From the NCBI RefSeq assembly GCF_023073915.1, contig NZ_JADPKK010000019.1:248001-312000 (forward strand): 64,000 nucleotides of DNA, written 5' to 3'. Position numbers and translations under genes: made by a program. Source of the DNA: Bradyrhizobium sp. 149. Lineage in GTDB: Bacteria > Pseudomonadota > Alphaproteobacteria > Rhizobiales > Xanthobacteraceae. How positions within the stretch are numbered: position 1 is the stretch's first letter; each line of letters begins with the position of its first letter. This document shows positions 19,192 to 27,892 of this stretch, piece by piece. The notes beneath the pieces were generated by a model. That model made no database searches and was not told where the DNA came from. It saw nothing but the letters and a program-made list of their open reading frames with translations.

Positions 19192-19755
19192 GTGCCCGAC
19201 GCCATCGAACTCCTGAAGACCCGCCGCTCGGTCAAGCCGCGCGAGATGTCCGGACCCGGCCCCTCCCCGGCCGATCTCGAGACGATCCTCACCATCGGGG
19301 CACGCGTGCCCGACCATGGCAAGCTTGCGCCCTGGCGCTTCATCATCTTCGAGGGCGATGCGCGCCAGCGCGCCGGCGAGGTGATCGCGAAAGTGTTTGC
19401 CCGGAAGAATCCGGGTGCGCCTGCGGCCGATGTCGAAACCGAGCGCAAACGCCTCACGGATGCGCCGCTGGTGATCGGCATCGTCAGCTTCACCAAGCCG
19501 CATCCGAAGGTGCCGGCGTTCGAGCAGGAATTGTCGGCCGGCGCCAGCGTCATGAACATCGTCACGGCCGCGACCGCGCTCGGCTACGGCGCCTGCTGGT
19601 TGACCGGCTGGTTCTCATTTGATCGCGACGTGCTGGATGGCCTCGGCCTCAAACCGGACGAGAAACTCGCCGGCTTCGTCCATATTGGCAAGCCGACCAA
19701 GCCGAGCGAAGACCGTCCGCGACCGGTCCTTTCTGAAATCGTGACGCGATTTTAA
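19192..19755 (+). CDS. Nitroreductase family protein
   Basis: A 187-residue FMN-dependent oxidoreductase of the YdjA-like group: LLKTRRSVKPR binds the FMN phosphate, IGARVPDHGKLAPWRFIIF follows, and GYGACWLTGW lies in the C-terminal half. Such enzymes reduce nitro compounds or quinones with NAD(P)H; the physiological substrate is unknown. GTG 19192 is chosen because AGGAAA lies eight bases upstream; starting further upstream adds non-conserved residues. It lies 93 bp after thrS. Confidence 0.88.
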   Translation: MPDAIELLKTRRSVKPREMSGPGPSPADLETILTIGARVPDHGKLAPWRFIIFEGDARQRAGEVIAKVFARKNPGAPAADVETERKRLTDAPLVIGIVSFTKPHPKVPAFEQELSAGASVMNIVTAATALGYGACWLTGWFSFDRDVLDGLGLKPDEKLAGFVHIGKPTKPSEDRPRPVLSEIVTRF

Positions 19756-19817
19756 TCGAAGGCTTGTTGACGCCTTCGAGGTCTTGCGGCTTTGATCCCG
19801 GCGAGGGAGGAAGCCGG

Positions 19818-21086
19818 ATGAAGCGTCGTGAATTTCTGGTCGGAGCCGCGCTGCTGGCCGGCACGATGGCGCGAAGCCGCGCCGCCGACATCCCCGCGCC
19901 GTCGTCCGACGGGCTCGACCGCATCACAGCGTACTTTGACAACGAGGTCACGAGCGGCCGGTTGCCGGGCGCCGTGATCCTGGTTCAGCAGCACGGCAAG
20001 CCGATCTATCTGAAGAATTTTGGCGTGCGCGACACCAGGACGGGCCTCGCGATGACGCCCGATACGATCTTCGCCATCCACTCGATGACCAAGCCGATCA
20101 CGTGCCTCGGCGCGATGATGCTGATCGACGAGGGCAAGCTTGCGCTCACCGACCCCGTGTCGAAATACATTCCCCTCTTTGCGGGCACCAAGGTGGGCCT
20201 CGAGGTCACCAACCCCGACGGCACGCTGAAGGTGGATCTCGTGGCCCCGGTCCGGCCCGTCAACATCGAGGATCTGCTTCGGCACACCTCGGGCATCAGC
20301 TACGATTATATCGGCGGCAAATGGGTCGAGCAGGCCTACAAGGCCGCCAACATCTTCGAAGGTCAATTCAACAACCGGGAATTCGCCCAACGCGTCGCGA
20401 AGCTGCCGCTGGCGCGGCAGCCGGGGACGCTGTGGCGCTACGGTCATTCCACCGACGTGCTCGGCAGCGTCATCGAAATCATCTCGGGCCAGACGCTGTA
20501 CGAATTCCTCAAGCAGCGCATCTTCGATCCGCTCGGCATGAGCAGCACCAAGTTCGTTCTGGCGACCGAGGACGAGCTTGCGCGGATGGCGCGGCCGCTG
20601 CCGAACGACCACATCCTGCTTGCCGCCGAGCGCGACCGGCTCGACCATCCCGAATGGCAGTCCGGCGGCGGCGGGCTGCTCTCGACCATCACCGACTATC
20701 GGCGCTTCTCGCAGATGCTGCTCGACGGCGGCGAGTTCGACGGCAAGCGCTATCTGAGCCCTGCGGCCTTCAAGGCCATGACTACCGATCACGTCGGGCC
20801 GGGCTCGGGCGTCGGACGCGATTACTTCTATTTTCCGGGGGACGGCTTCGGCTATGGTTATGGCCTCGCGGTGCGGACCGATCCCGGCAACGCCAAACCG
20901 CCGCCACCGGGCTCGCTCGGCGAGTTGAAATGGGACAGTGGCAGCGGCACCTATTTCGGCGTCGATCCCAAGCTCGATATGGTCTACCTTCTGATGCAGC
21001 AGACCCAGAACGAGCGTAGCCGCATCACGCCTGCCTTCAAGGCGCTGGTCTATGACTGTTATCCGTCCGGGTTACGCCGCCCGTGA
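19818..21086 (+). CDS. Exported serine hydrolase (class C beta-lactamase fold)
   Basis: A 422-residue protein with an N-terminal signal sequence beginning KRREFLVGAALLAG, close to a Tat-like pattern. The nucleophile motif is Ser89-Met-Thr-Lys92, the second motif is YGH in LWRYGHSTDVLG instead of YxN, and the protein ends in the usual beta sheet. This pattern suits EstB-like esterases better than true beta-lactamases. GGGAGG at 19805-19810 sets ATG 19818. It follows the nitroreductase by 62 bp. Confidence 0.88.
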   Translation: MKRREFLVGAALLAGTMARSRAADIPAPSSDGLDRITAYFDNEVTSGRLPGAVILVQQHGKPIYLKNFGVRDTRTGLAMTPDTIFAIHSMTKPITCLGAMMLIDEGKLALTDPVSKYIPLFAGTKVGLEVTNPDGTLKVDLVAPVRPVNIEDLLRHTSGISYDYIGGKWVEQAYKAANIFEGQFNNREFAQRVAKLPLARQPGTLWRYGHSTDVLGSVIEIISGQTLYEFLKQRIFDPLGMSSTKFVLATEDELARMARPLPNDHILLAAERDRLDHPEWQSGGGGLLSTITDYRRFSQMLLDGGEFDGKRYLSPAAFKAMTTDHVGPGSGVGRDYFYFPGDGFGYGYGLAVRTDPGNAKPPPPGSLGELKWDSGSGTYFGVDPKLDMVYLLMQQTQNERSRITPAFKALVYDCYPSGLRRP

Positions 21087-21300
21087 AGCCCGCTGGCCGA
21101 AATCGGCGAGCAGCTTTGGGATCTCGGCGGCGGACCGCGCCGCGCTGAACAAGAAGCCCTGCACCTCGTTGCTGGCTTCGGCGCGCAGCCAGTCGGGCTG
21201 ATCCGGTTGTGCAAATGCGCCGAGCGCGTCCGCGCTCAACTGCATCAACATCGTCATTGCGAGCGCAATGACCGAGTGTGTCGCAACAGCGTCCTCTGCT

Positions 21301-21439
21301 CTCGTGTCCCCGGACGCGCTGCAGCGCCTTACGCTGCTGCGCAGAGCCGGACCCCAGAAAGCCACGCCGTTCGCTGTTGCATGGGCCCCGGCCCTGCAGC
21401 GCACCGCCAAGAGGCGCTGCGCTGCGTCCGCGGCACGAG
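21301..21439. repeat. Long palindromic repeat, copy A (CCGGACGCGCTGCAGCG family)
   Basis: The left arm includes CCCGGACGCGCTGCAGCG and TTACGCTGCTGCGCAGA, and the right arm GGCGCTGCGCTGCGTCCG followed by GGCACGAG. A second, shorter copy lies at 61713-61825 in the same orientation with the same two arms, which identifies a dispersed family. Confidence 0.75.
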
Positions 21440-21474
21440 GGCGAAGTTTTCGGCGCATAGCTGCTTCAAGCATC

Positions 21475-21552
21475 GTCATTGCGAGCGCAGCGAAGCAAAT
21501 CCAGAATCTTCCCGCAGTGGCAGTCTGGATTGCTTCGCTGCGCTCGCAATGA
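21475..21552. repeat. Inverted repeat of the GTCATTGCGAGCGCAGCGAAGCAA family
   Basis: GTCATTGCGAGCGCAGCGAA at 21475 onward is the near-perfect reverse complement of TTCGCTGCGCTCGCAATGAC ending at 21552, and the inner TCCAGA/TCTGGA blocks also pair. The element would form a hairpin of about 30 bp. A collapsed copy lies at 21253-21272 and a single arm near 61633-61646. Confidence 0.8.
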
Positions 21553-22206
21553 CGGAGTTTGTGGGCGGCAGCGTCGCGCTTTCAATTCGCATTCCCAATC
21601 GCGGACACACCTTCGCATTCTCGCGGCTTGTTCGCCCGAGCTTTGCTTCGTCGTCTCACCCTCGAAATTGAAAGAGGGCGCAGGGAAGACCGGGTGCCGG
21701 CTGGCACCCGCGGTCCACTGTGCGAAGTTGTCGTAACAAAATTGCACAGCGGCATACAGGTGAAGCCCAACATCCGACCTTCCCTGCGTAGTGGCTTTAC
21801 GACTTATGTCGTGCTCTCCCCGGGGAGCGATGCACTATTGCCCCCGTCGCCTTGCGGATGGCTGATGCGCGCGCCCGGTCGGGCCGCCACATCACCGCAA
21901 CACTTGGCGCACAGACCCCGGGCGCCAGGACCACACGATTTCGCCGTACGCCGATCACACCGGTCGTGCGCGCGACGCCTTCGCTCACGGCTCTCCGCCC
22001 TGCGAAACCATTCGCGCCGATGTGACCCACGTCCACAGCCGTCCGGCCCGCGTTCGTGACGATCGCGATACGCCCCTCTTCCTTGGGCCGGGTTGCGGCG
22101 ACACATACGCCGTTTCCGAATTTCGGTAAAGCGGAATATTTTTTATGGTGTGCGTTGACCGACAATTTGGGTGTTTTGCCCGACGGGCAACGCGATATCT
22201 TGGGGC

Positions 22207-22279
22207 CGGATGTGCGAAGCGACATCCGGGATTCTCGCTAAGCACAGTCCCGGGTATCGCTTCGCTGACCCGGACTACC
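22207..22279. repeat. Palindromic repeat of the GCGAAGCGACATCCGGG family, copy 1
   Basis: The left arm GCGAAGCGACATCCGGG is followed by CCCGGGTATCGCTTCGCTGA. Related copies lie at 37320-37398 and 39141-39210, and a shorter relative at 24238-24285. Copy 1 covers the last codons of the LysR gene. Confidence 0.75.
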
Positions 22280-23126
22280 CTGCCAATCGCTCGATCACGA
22301 GATCGAGCAACGCGCGCAGGCGGGCGAGGCGCTTGAGATCGCGGTGATAGCCCACAAACGTGTCGCGGCCGGGCGGCGCCGCGCCGATATCGAGCGCGAC
22401 TAGCCGGCGATCGCTGTCACCGAGCGGACGCGGCAGCACCGCCAACCCGCCGCCGTTCGCACAGAGCTCCGCCTGCGCCTGCCTGTTGTTGCTACGTGCG
22501 GCGACGTTCGCATTGGGCAGCACGCGCTTCAGCCAGAGGGCATCGGGCATGTCGGCAAATTCTGCATTCATGGTCACGACGCGGACACCGCTTCCGTTGC
22601 CGGCGCGTGGCGGCTTGCTGCCCTTCTTGCCGTAGAGCGCGTAGGGAATGTGGAGCAGCTTGCGGGAGATCACTTCGGGCTCGTCGAACGGTTTGATGCG
22701 AAAGACGAGATCGGCCTCGCGACGCGGCAGGCTGTAGAGGCGTGCATCGGTCAGAAGCTCGATAGTCACCTTGGGATGGCGCTTGCCGAAGGCCGCGATC
22801 ACCGGCGACAGCATCACCGTCCCGAACCAGTCCGACGACGACAGGCGCAACAAGCCACCAAGCTGCGTCGCCGCGCCGGACGCACGCCGCTCCAAAGCGA
22901 GCGCCTCCTCTTCAATCCGCTCGGCATGGTGCAGCACAGCTGTGCCCTCGTCGGTCAGCACGAAACCATCCGTCGTACGCTGGAATAGCGTCTGTCCGAG
23001 CGACTGTTCGAGCGCACGAAGCCGCCGCCCCATCGTCGGCTGGGTCTGGCCGATCTTCCGTGCGGCCGCGCCGAGCGTGCCTTCGCGCGCAATCGCCAGG
23101 AAGATGCGCAGATCGCTCCAGTCCAT
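22275..23126 (-). CDS. LysR-family transcriptional regulator
   Basis: A 283-residue regulator with an N-terminal winged helix (residues 2-60, including ARKIGQTQPTMGRRLRALE) and a periplasmic-binding-like effector domain. ATG 23126 has GAGGGG eight bases upstream and starts with MDWSDLRIFL, typical for this family. The divergent oxidoreductase gene starts 103 bp away, so that gene is the likely target. The 3' end runs into an intergenic repeat. Confidence 0.9.
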   Translation of the reverse strand: MDWSDLRIFLAIAREGTLGAAARKIGQTQPTMGRRLRALEQSLGQTLFQRTTDGFVLTDEGTAVLHHAERIEEEALALERRASGAATQLGGLLRLSSSDWFGTVMLSPVIAAFGKRHPKVTIELLTDARLYSLPRREADLVFRIKPFDEPEVISRKLLHIPYALYGKKGSKPPRAGNGSGVRVVTMNAEFADMPDALWLKRVLPNANVAARSNNRQAQAELCANGGGLAVLPRPLGDSDRRLVALDIGAAPPGRDTFVGYHRDLKRLARLRALLDLVIERLAG

Positions 23127-23229
23127 CGGAGACCCCTCATACAAAAACGCACGACAATCGTACATTCTTGCTCCTTCCCATGCAAAAACTCATGAGCATA
23201 TTGGAGGCCGACAACGGAGCAAGACGATC

Positions 23230-24222
23230 ATGACGAGACAATCGACAATGCGCGCGGCCGTCCTGGAGACCCACAACGCGCCGCTGCGCCTCTCAACCAT
23301 CTCCACGCCCGAGATCGGCCCGCGCGAGGTGCTGGTGCGGATACGCGCGAGCGGAGTCAATCCGCTCGACACCAAGATTCACGCCGGCGCGGCGGCGCAT
23401 GCGCGTCATCCGCTGCCCGCAATTCTCGGGCTCGATCTCGCCGGGGTGGTCGAACAGACCGGGCGTGACGTCTCACGGTTCAAGCGGGGCGACGAGGTCT
23501 ATGGTATGACCGGAGGCGTCGGCGGTGTTCAGGGATCGCTCGCCGAATACGGGGCTGTCGACGCCGACCTGCTGTCGTTGAAGCCTGTCAATCTCAGCAT
23601 GCGGGAGGCAGCCGCCCTGCCCCTCATCTTCATCACGGCCTGGGAAGGGCTGATTGACCGCGCGGCGCTGAAGGCCGGCCAGAAGGTGTTGATCCATGGC
23701 GGCGCAGGCGGCGTCGGCCACATCGCGATCCAGATCGCGCGCGCGTTCGGAGCAGATGTGTTCGCGACCGGCTCGGTATCGCACCGCGCCAGCATCGAAG
23801 GCTTTGGCGCGACCTTCATTGATCGCGATACCGCCATCCCGACTTATGTTGCAGAGCATTCGGGCGGCCGCGGCTTCGACATTGTGTACGACACCGTCGG
23901 CGGCAAGGTGCTCGACGCCTCCTTCGAGGCGGTACGCCGCTTCGGCCACGTCGTGAGCGCGCTCGGATGGGGCATGCATTCGCTTGCACCGCTGTCGTTC
24001 CGCGCCGCCACCTATTCCGGCGTGTTCACGCTGCTGCCGCTGCTGTCTGGCAAAGGCCGCGCGCATCACGGAGAGATCATGGCGGAAGCCACGGGCCTGG
24101 TTGAGGCCGGCAAGCTCGTGCCGACGCTCGATGCCCGGCGCTTCACCCTGGAGAACGCCGGCGATGCCTATGCGCTGATCCGCGATCGTGCCACCAGGGG
24201 CAAGCTGGTCGTCGATATCTGA
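23230..24222 (+). CDS. Zinc-independent quinone oxidoreductase (MDR family)
   Basis: A 330-residue medium-chain reductase. The N-terminal GroES-like domain has SGVNPLDTKIHAG and LGLDLAGVVE, and the Rossmann domain has the NADPH motif HGGAGGVGHIAIQIA; the catalytic zinc ligands of alcohol dehydrogenases are absent. It probably reduces quinones or enones using NADPH. The intergenic space with the LysR gene contains an ATGC-N12-GCAT inverted repeat around 23180-23199 that could be an operator, but this is a guess. Confidence 0.88.
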   Translation: MTRQSTMRAAVLETHNAPLRLSTISTPEIGPREVLVRIRASGVNPLDTKIHAGAAAHARHPLPAILGLDLAGVVEQTGRDVSRFKRGDEVYGMTGGVGGVQGSLAEYGAVDADLLSLKPVNLSMREAAALPLIFITAWEGLIDRAALKAGQKVLIHGGAGGVGHIAIQIARAFGADVFATGSVSHRASIEGFGATFIDRDTAIPTYVAEHSGGRGFDIVYDTVGGKVLDASFEAVRRFGHVVSALGWGMHSLAPLSFRAATYSGVFTLLPLLSGKGRAHHGEIMAEATGLVEAGKLVPTLDARRFTLENAGDAYALIRDRATRGKLVVDI

Positions 24223-24237
24223 CGGCTCTCGCGGAGC

Positions 24238-24285
24238 TCGTAGCCCGCATGGAGCGAAGCGCAATTCGGGCTACGGAGCGCTGCA
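24238..24285. repeat. Short relative of the GCGAAGCG palindromic repeat
   Basis: GTAGCCCGCATGGAGCGAAG is followed by GCAATTCGGGCTACGG; the outer GTAGCCCG and CGGGCTAC blocks pair. It lies just after the oxidoreductase stop and before the convergent small gene. Confidence 0.6.
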
Positions 24286-24298
24286 CGTGCGGATGCCG

Positions 24299-24580
24299 CT
24301 AGTCCTCGCTGGAGGCCGCGGAGCGGTTGCGGAGGTGGGCCTGCGATAACAGGAAAAACAATGCGCGCTCGCCATGATATTTGGCGGATGGCCGGGTCCG
24401 CTCGAAGCCGTCGGCAAATTTCTTGCCTGACTGGTCGCACACCTGCCACCGCCAGCCGAACCGCTTACGCCTGGTGAGGATCACTTCGAACATGCCGACG
24501 AGCTTGGTCCCCTGCTCCTTGCCGGTCTCGCAGACGCGCGAGCCTACTCCGGCCTCCTCCGTTGGAGGGATGCCCGACAT
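24299..24580 (-). CDS. Small basic hypothetical protein
   Basis: A 93-residue frame from ATG 24580, or 64 residues from ATG 24493. The second half looks protein-like: FEVILTRRKRFGWRWQVCD, then a Gly-Lys turn and a C-terminal helix. The strand-Trp-strand-turn pattern is reminiscent of the DUF1508/YegP fold, but I cannot confirm it. No good ribosome site is visible for either start. Confidence 0.35.
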   Translation of the reverse strand: MSGIPPTEEAGVGSRVCETGKEQGTKLVGMFEVILTRRKRFGWRWQVCDQSGKKFADGFERTRPSAKYHGERALFFLLSQAHLRNRSAASSED

Positions 24581-24887
24581 ATAACGCAGCAGGATGGAAA
24601 GAGAATAAAATTGATTATCGGAAACAGGTATCTTGCACTGGCAGTCACGAAGTCGCGATGCCGCTGGAATAAGCCGGTGGTGCCGGTGTTCGTCTGCGCT
24701 TCGACCCGGCTTGATAGCGCTGACAGGGGCATTCTCGGACCACCAAAAGGAGTAGTGAAGAGCATGCTTCCCGCACACGCGAGGGGACTGGCGGTAATGA
24801 GATATGGGACATTCGTGCGCTGAATGAGAAGTGTTCGCCAGGCACGAAGGCCAGCGTCGAGCCGCATGCGGCATCACCGCTTAAGCC

Positions 24888-25937
24888 CTACCGCGCAACC
24901 ACTTCCACTTCGCCGTCGACGCCGTTGACGACGTTGAAGCCGCGCTCGTAGACCTTGCCCTCGTTCTTGGCGATGGCGCGGTATTCGCCTTCGGAGAGAA
25001 CGACGCGCGGGAAGGCGCCGATCGATTCCTTGATGACGTCGCCGCCCGGGGTCAGCACCGACCAGGCGGTGTTGGCGAGCGCCTCGCCGCCCCGGTCGCT
25101 GACGAGCTTGAGCGTGATGACGGCGGCACGGTGGGTGATGGTGACGTCGGTGAGCTTGCTGGCCTGGACGCGGATGTCCGAGCGCACCACCGAATTGGCG
25201 TCGCCGTAGTTCGAGATGATGTAGTAGGTGCCCTCCGGCAGCAGCACGACGTCGCCGGCGGCGACGTTCGGCACCAAGGAGGCGCGCTCGCCGGATTCGA
25301 ACTGGCTGCCCTTGTAAATCGCGAACGAGATCTGATTCTGCGGAATGCGGCTGGTGCCGACGCGGCCCTCGATGCGCAAGCCGCCGGCCGGCAGCACGAA
25401 CGACTCGCGGTCGGTCTCGGCCTTCAGGCTGACGGTGCGCACCGCGCTGACGAGGCCAAAGGCGACGTGCACGACGTAATTGCCGGGCGGCAGCACGATA
25501 TTGGGCGTGGCATTGCGGTCCTCGCGGATCAGCTTGAAGGTGCCATTCTCGTCCGGACGATCGGCAAACACACGCCAGACCAGACCGCTGGTGATCGGGG
25601 GGGTATCCTTGCCGTATTTCGCCGTCAGCGACAGCACGCCCTGTCCGGGCACGGCCGCGTTGAGCGGCGGGGCGGGCGGCACCGTCGTGACCGCGGGCGG
25701 CGGCATGCTGGGCGTGGTCGGCTGCATCAGGGTCGGCGGCAGGCTCGGGGGTCCGGCACCCGGGCCCGAGGGCGGCGCCAGGCTGACGGCACCGCCGGGA
25801 TCGGGCACCGAAGCGGGCGGCACCGGCGGCGGGCGATCGGAGAAAAGCTGCGCCTGCGCAGCATTTTGGCCGAAGGTATAAAGGCAGGCAACAAGGATCA
25901 GCGTCGGCAGCAGCAATGCGCTGCGCCGCCATCCCAT
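24888..25937 (-). CDS. Exported protein with Pro-rich linker and beta repeats
   Basis: A 349-residue protein with a signal peptide (LLLPTLILVACLYTFGQNAAQA) and a Pro/Ala/Gly-rich linker to about residue 100. Three related beta-sandwich units follow; two contain the block LPxGxYxx (VLPPGNYVVHVAF and LLPEGTYYIISNYG) and a third has VLSEGEYRAIAKN. This resembles PEGA/carboxypeptidase-regulatory-like repeats of surface proteins, but function is unknown. ATG 25937 is chosen; an in-frame ATG at 25961 adds eight residues. Confidence 0.75.
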   Translation of the reverse strand: MGWRRSALLLPTLILVACLYTFGQNAAQAQLFSDRPPPVPPASVPDPGGAVSLAPPSGPGAGPPSLPPTLMQPTTPSMPPPAVTTVPPAPPLNAAVPGQGVLSLTAKYGKDTPPITSGLVWRVFADRPDENGTFKLIREDRNATPNIVLPPGNYVVHVAFGLVSAVRTVSLKAETDRESFVLPAGGLRIEGRVGTSRIPQNQISFAIYKGSQFESGERASLVPNVAAGDVVLLPEGTYYIISNYGDANSVVRSDIRVQASKLTDVTITHRAAVITLKLVSDRGGEALANTAWSVLTPGGDVIKESIGAFPRVVLSEGEYRAIAKNEGKVYERGFNVVNGVDGEVEVVAR

Positions 25938-26217
25938 GATGCCGTCACCCCCGAGAGTCATGCCATCTGCTTTTCACCGAAAACGCGGCAAATTCAAGCC
26001 TCTGAAACCCCAAGAAATACGGTCCAGGACGGTTTTTGGAACCCGGTTGACGCCTGCGTGATTACCCTTGCGTGATTACCCCGGAGGCAACCGCGCCTCG
26101 CCATACTCCTGCCCCGTGCGCTTCCCAAACCGGCATAAACCATGCTTCGGCCGGGTTCTGGCGGAGCGCGAGTGCGGTGCCTAGTCTGATGGCGGGTCCC
26201 GGCGTAGGAGAGTTTCG

Positions 26218-27258
26218 GTGCTGGACATATTGAAGGGTCGGGGCTCGAACAGCGAGAAGGGCGGCGAGAAAGTTGGCTTGGGTAGTATCCGCCGGCCGGT
26301 CATTGGCCTTGCCCTCGGCGGCGGCGCCGCGCGCGGCTTCGCTCATATCGGCATTATCAGAACCCTGCTTGCCAACGGTATCGTGCCTGACGTCGTCGTC
26401 GGCACCTCGATCGGTGCGGTGGTCGGCGGCCTCTATGCGGCTGGCCGGCTCGATACGCTGGAAGAATGGGGTCGCAGCCTGCAAGGGATGCGCAACATCC
26501 TGGGCTATCTCGACATCCGCCTCAACGGCTCCGGCCTGATCGGTGGCGAGAAGCTGGCGACCCGGCTCGAGGCTGCCTGCGGCCAGAGCCAGATCGAGGA
26601 CCTCCCGGTCAAGTTCGCCGCCGTCGCGACCGAGGTCCGCACCGGCCACGAGATCTGGCTGACGCGCGGCCGCGTGGTCGACGCGATGCGCGCCTCCTAC
26701 GCGTTGCCCGGTATCTTCTCTCCGGTCCTGATCGGCGATCGCTGGCTGGTCGACGGCGCATTGGTGAACCCGGTGCCGGTCTCGGCCGCCCGCGCGCTCG
26801 GCGCCGAAATCGTCATCGCCGCAAATCTTTCCAGCGACATCTTCACCTATTCGACGACGGTCTATTCGCACGGCGCGATACCTGAGCCGGTGATTCCGGT
26901 GGCCGAAGAACCGACGTCAAAGCGGCGCTTCCCGAGGTTCTTCTCGCCTGAGAAGACGGTCAAGCGCGAGTTCTTCGGCGGCGGCAGCGCCCGGCCCGGC
27001 CTCTCTTCGGTGATGGTCGACGCCTTCAACATCATGCAGGACCGCATCACCCGCGCCCGCCTCGCCGGCGATCCGCCCGATATGCTGATCACACCGCGGA
27101 TCGGCCAATTCGGCTGGTTCGATTTCCACCGCTCCGAGGACCTCATCGCCCTGGGCACCCGCGCTGCCGAGCGTGCGCTGGACTCCATCCAGGAGGCAAT
27201 CCACGGGCTGGCGCCGGCGCCCGAGGGCACCGCGCCCAAAGCCGACCAGCAGGACTGA
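26218..27258 (+). CDS. Patatin-like phospholipase (RssA/NTE type)
   Basis: A 346-residue lipid acyl hydrolase. The oxyanion loop is GGGAARG (34-40), the nucleophile Ser64 is in GTSIG, and the catalytic Asp179 is in DGALVNPVP, so the Ser-Asp dyad is complete. The N-terminus has no signal peptide and the C-terminus is a basic region after residue 230. GTG 26218 is used. It would deacylate phospholipids or lysophospholipids, probably at the inner membrane. The following CBS gene is convergent. Confidence 0.9.
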   Translation: MLDILKGRGSNSEKGGEKVGLGSIRRPVIGLALGGGAARGFAHIGIIRTLLANGIVPDVVVGTSIGAVVGGLYAAGRLDTLEEWGRSLQGMRNILGYLDIRLNGSGLIGGEKLATRLEAACGQSQIEDLPVKFAAVATEVRTGHEIWLTRGRVVDAMRASYALPGIFSPVLIGDRWLVDGALVNPVPVSAARALGAEIVIAANLSSDIFTYSTTVYSHGAIPEPVIPVAEEPTSKRRFPRFFSPEKTVKREFFGGGSARPGLSSVMVDAFNIMQDRITRARLAGDPPDMLITPRIGQFGWFDFHRSEDLIALGTRAAERALDSIQEAIHGLAPAPEGTAPKADQQD

Positions 27259-27274
27259 TAGGCCGTCTTACTGA

Positions 27275-27703
27275 TCAGGCGGTCTTGATGTAGTCGCGCA
27301 GGGCTTCCTGCTCGGCCTCGTATTCCTGCACCCGGCGCTTGACGATGTCGCCGATCGAGATCAGGCCGACCACCTTGCCGCTGTCGATCACGGGCAGATG
27401 GCGGAACTTGCCGGTGGTCATCATCTCCATGAGCTCGGCGACCGTATCGGTCTCCTTGCAAGTGACGACCTTGCGGGTCATGACCTGAGAGACTGGCTCC
27501 TCCAGCGCGCCGGCGCCGCGCTCGCCGATCACCCGCACGATGTCGCGCTCCGACAGGATGCCTTCCAGCCGGCTCTGGTTCATCACCAGCACAGCGCCGA
27601 TCTTCTTCTCACCGAGCAGTTTGACCGCGGCCGCCAGCTTCGCGTCCGGCTCGACGCTCATGATCTGGTGGCCCTTGGTGTTGAGAATCGAACGTACCGT
27701 CAT
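27275..27703 (-). CDS. CBS-domain pair protein
   Basis: A 142-residue protein made of two CBS domains: residues about 8-60 with GAVLVMNQSRLEGILSERDI and about 75-130 with FRHLPVIDSGKVVGLISIGD. Tandem CBS domains bind adenosyl nucleotides such as AMP or ATP and sense energy state. No catalytic domain is fused. It stands alone, with 16 bp to the patatin stop. Confidence 0.9.
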   Translation of the reverse strand: MTVRSILNTKGHQIMSVEPDAKLAAAVKLLGEKKIGAVLVMNQSRLEGILSERDIVRVIGERGAGALEEPVSQVMTRKVVTCKETDTVAELMEMMTTGKFRHLPVIDSGKVVGLISIGDIVKRRVQEYEAEQEALRDYIKTA

Positions 27704-27892
27704 TGTCGCCTCCCTGAATCGAAACCGTCCGCAGTTCGCGGTCCGGACTTGTTCTTCGGGTCTTCAACTAACAGTTTCAGCGCCGGTTTCACGCTCGTGC
27801 GCTTTGCGAAGCATCGCCGCTAGCGGCCTGTCGCTTCGGAACATTCTTCTCGGGAATGATGGATGAATTCGGGCGGCACCGCAAGCGCCGCT

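Larger units (their letters stand above)
21087..22274. other. Gene-free repeat cluster
   Basis: This 1.2-kb stretch holds several palindromic repeats and no convincing gene. Besides the elements listed separately, 21253-21272 is a collapsed copy of the GTCATTGCGAGCGC repeat. From about 21670 to 22100 there is a sequence including CCCTGCGTAGTGGCTTTACG that resembles a further intergenic element; the 142-codon frame across it on the minus strand has no protein-like composition. The AT-rich patch near 22120-22150 could hold a promoter. Confidence 0.6.

Noticed and set aside
16975..19503. 842-codon frame antisense to thrS
   Set aside because: It lies fully opposite a clear threonyl-tRNA synthetase and results from the high-GC codon pattern; the translation has no domain structure.
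21797..22225. 142-codon minus-strand frame in the repeat cluster
   Set aside because: It runs through intergenic repeat sequence, has no ribosome site and no protein-like pattern.
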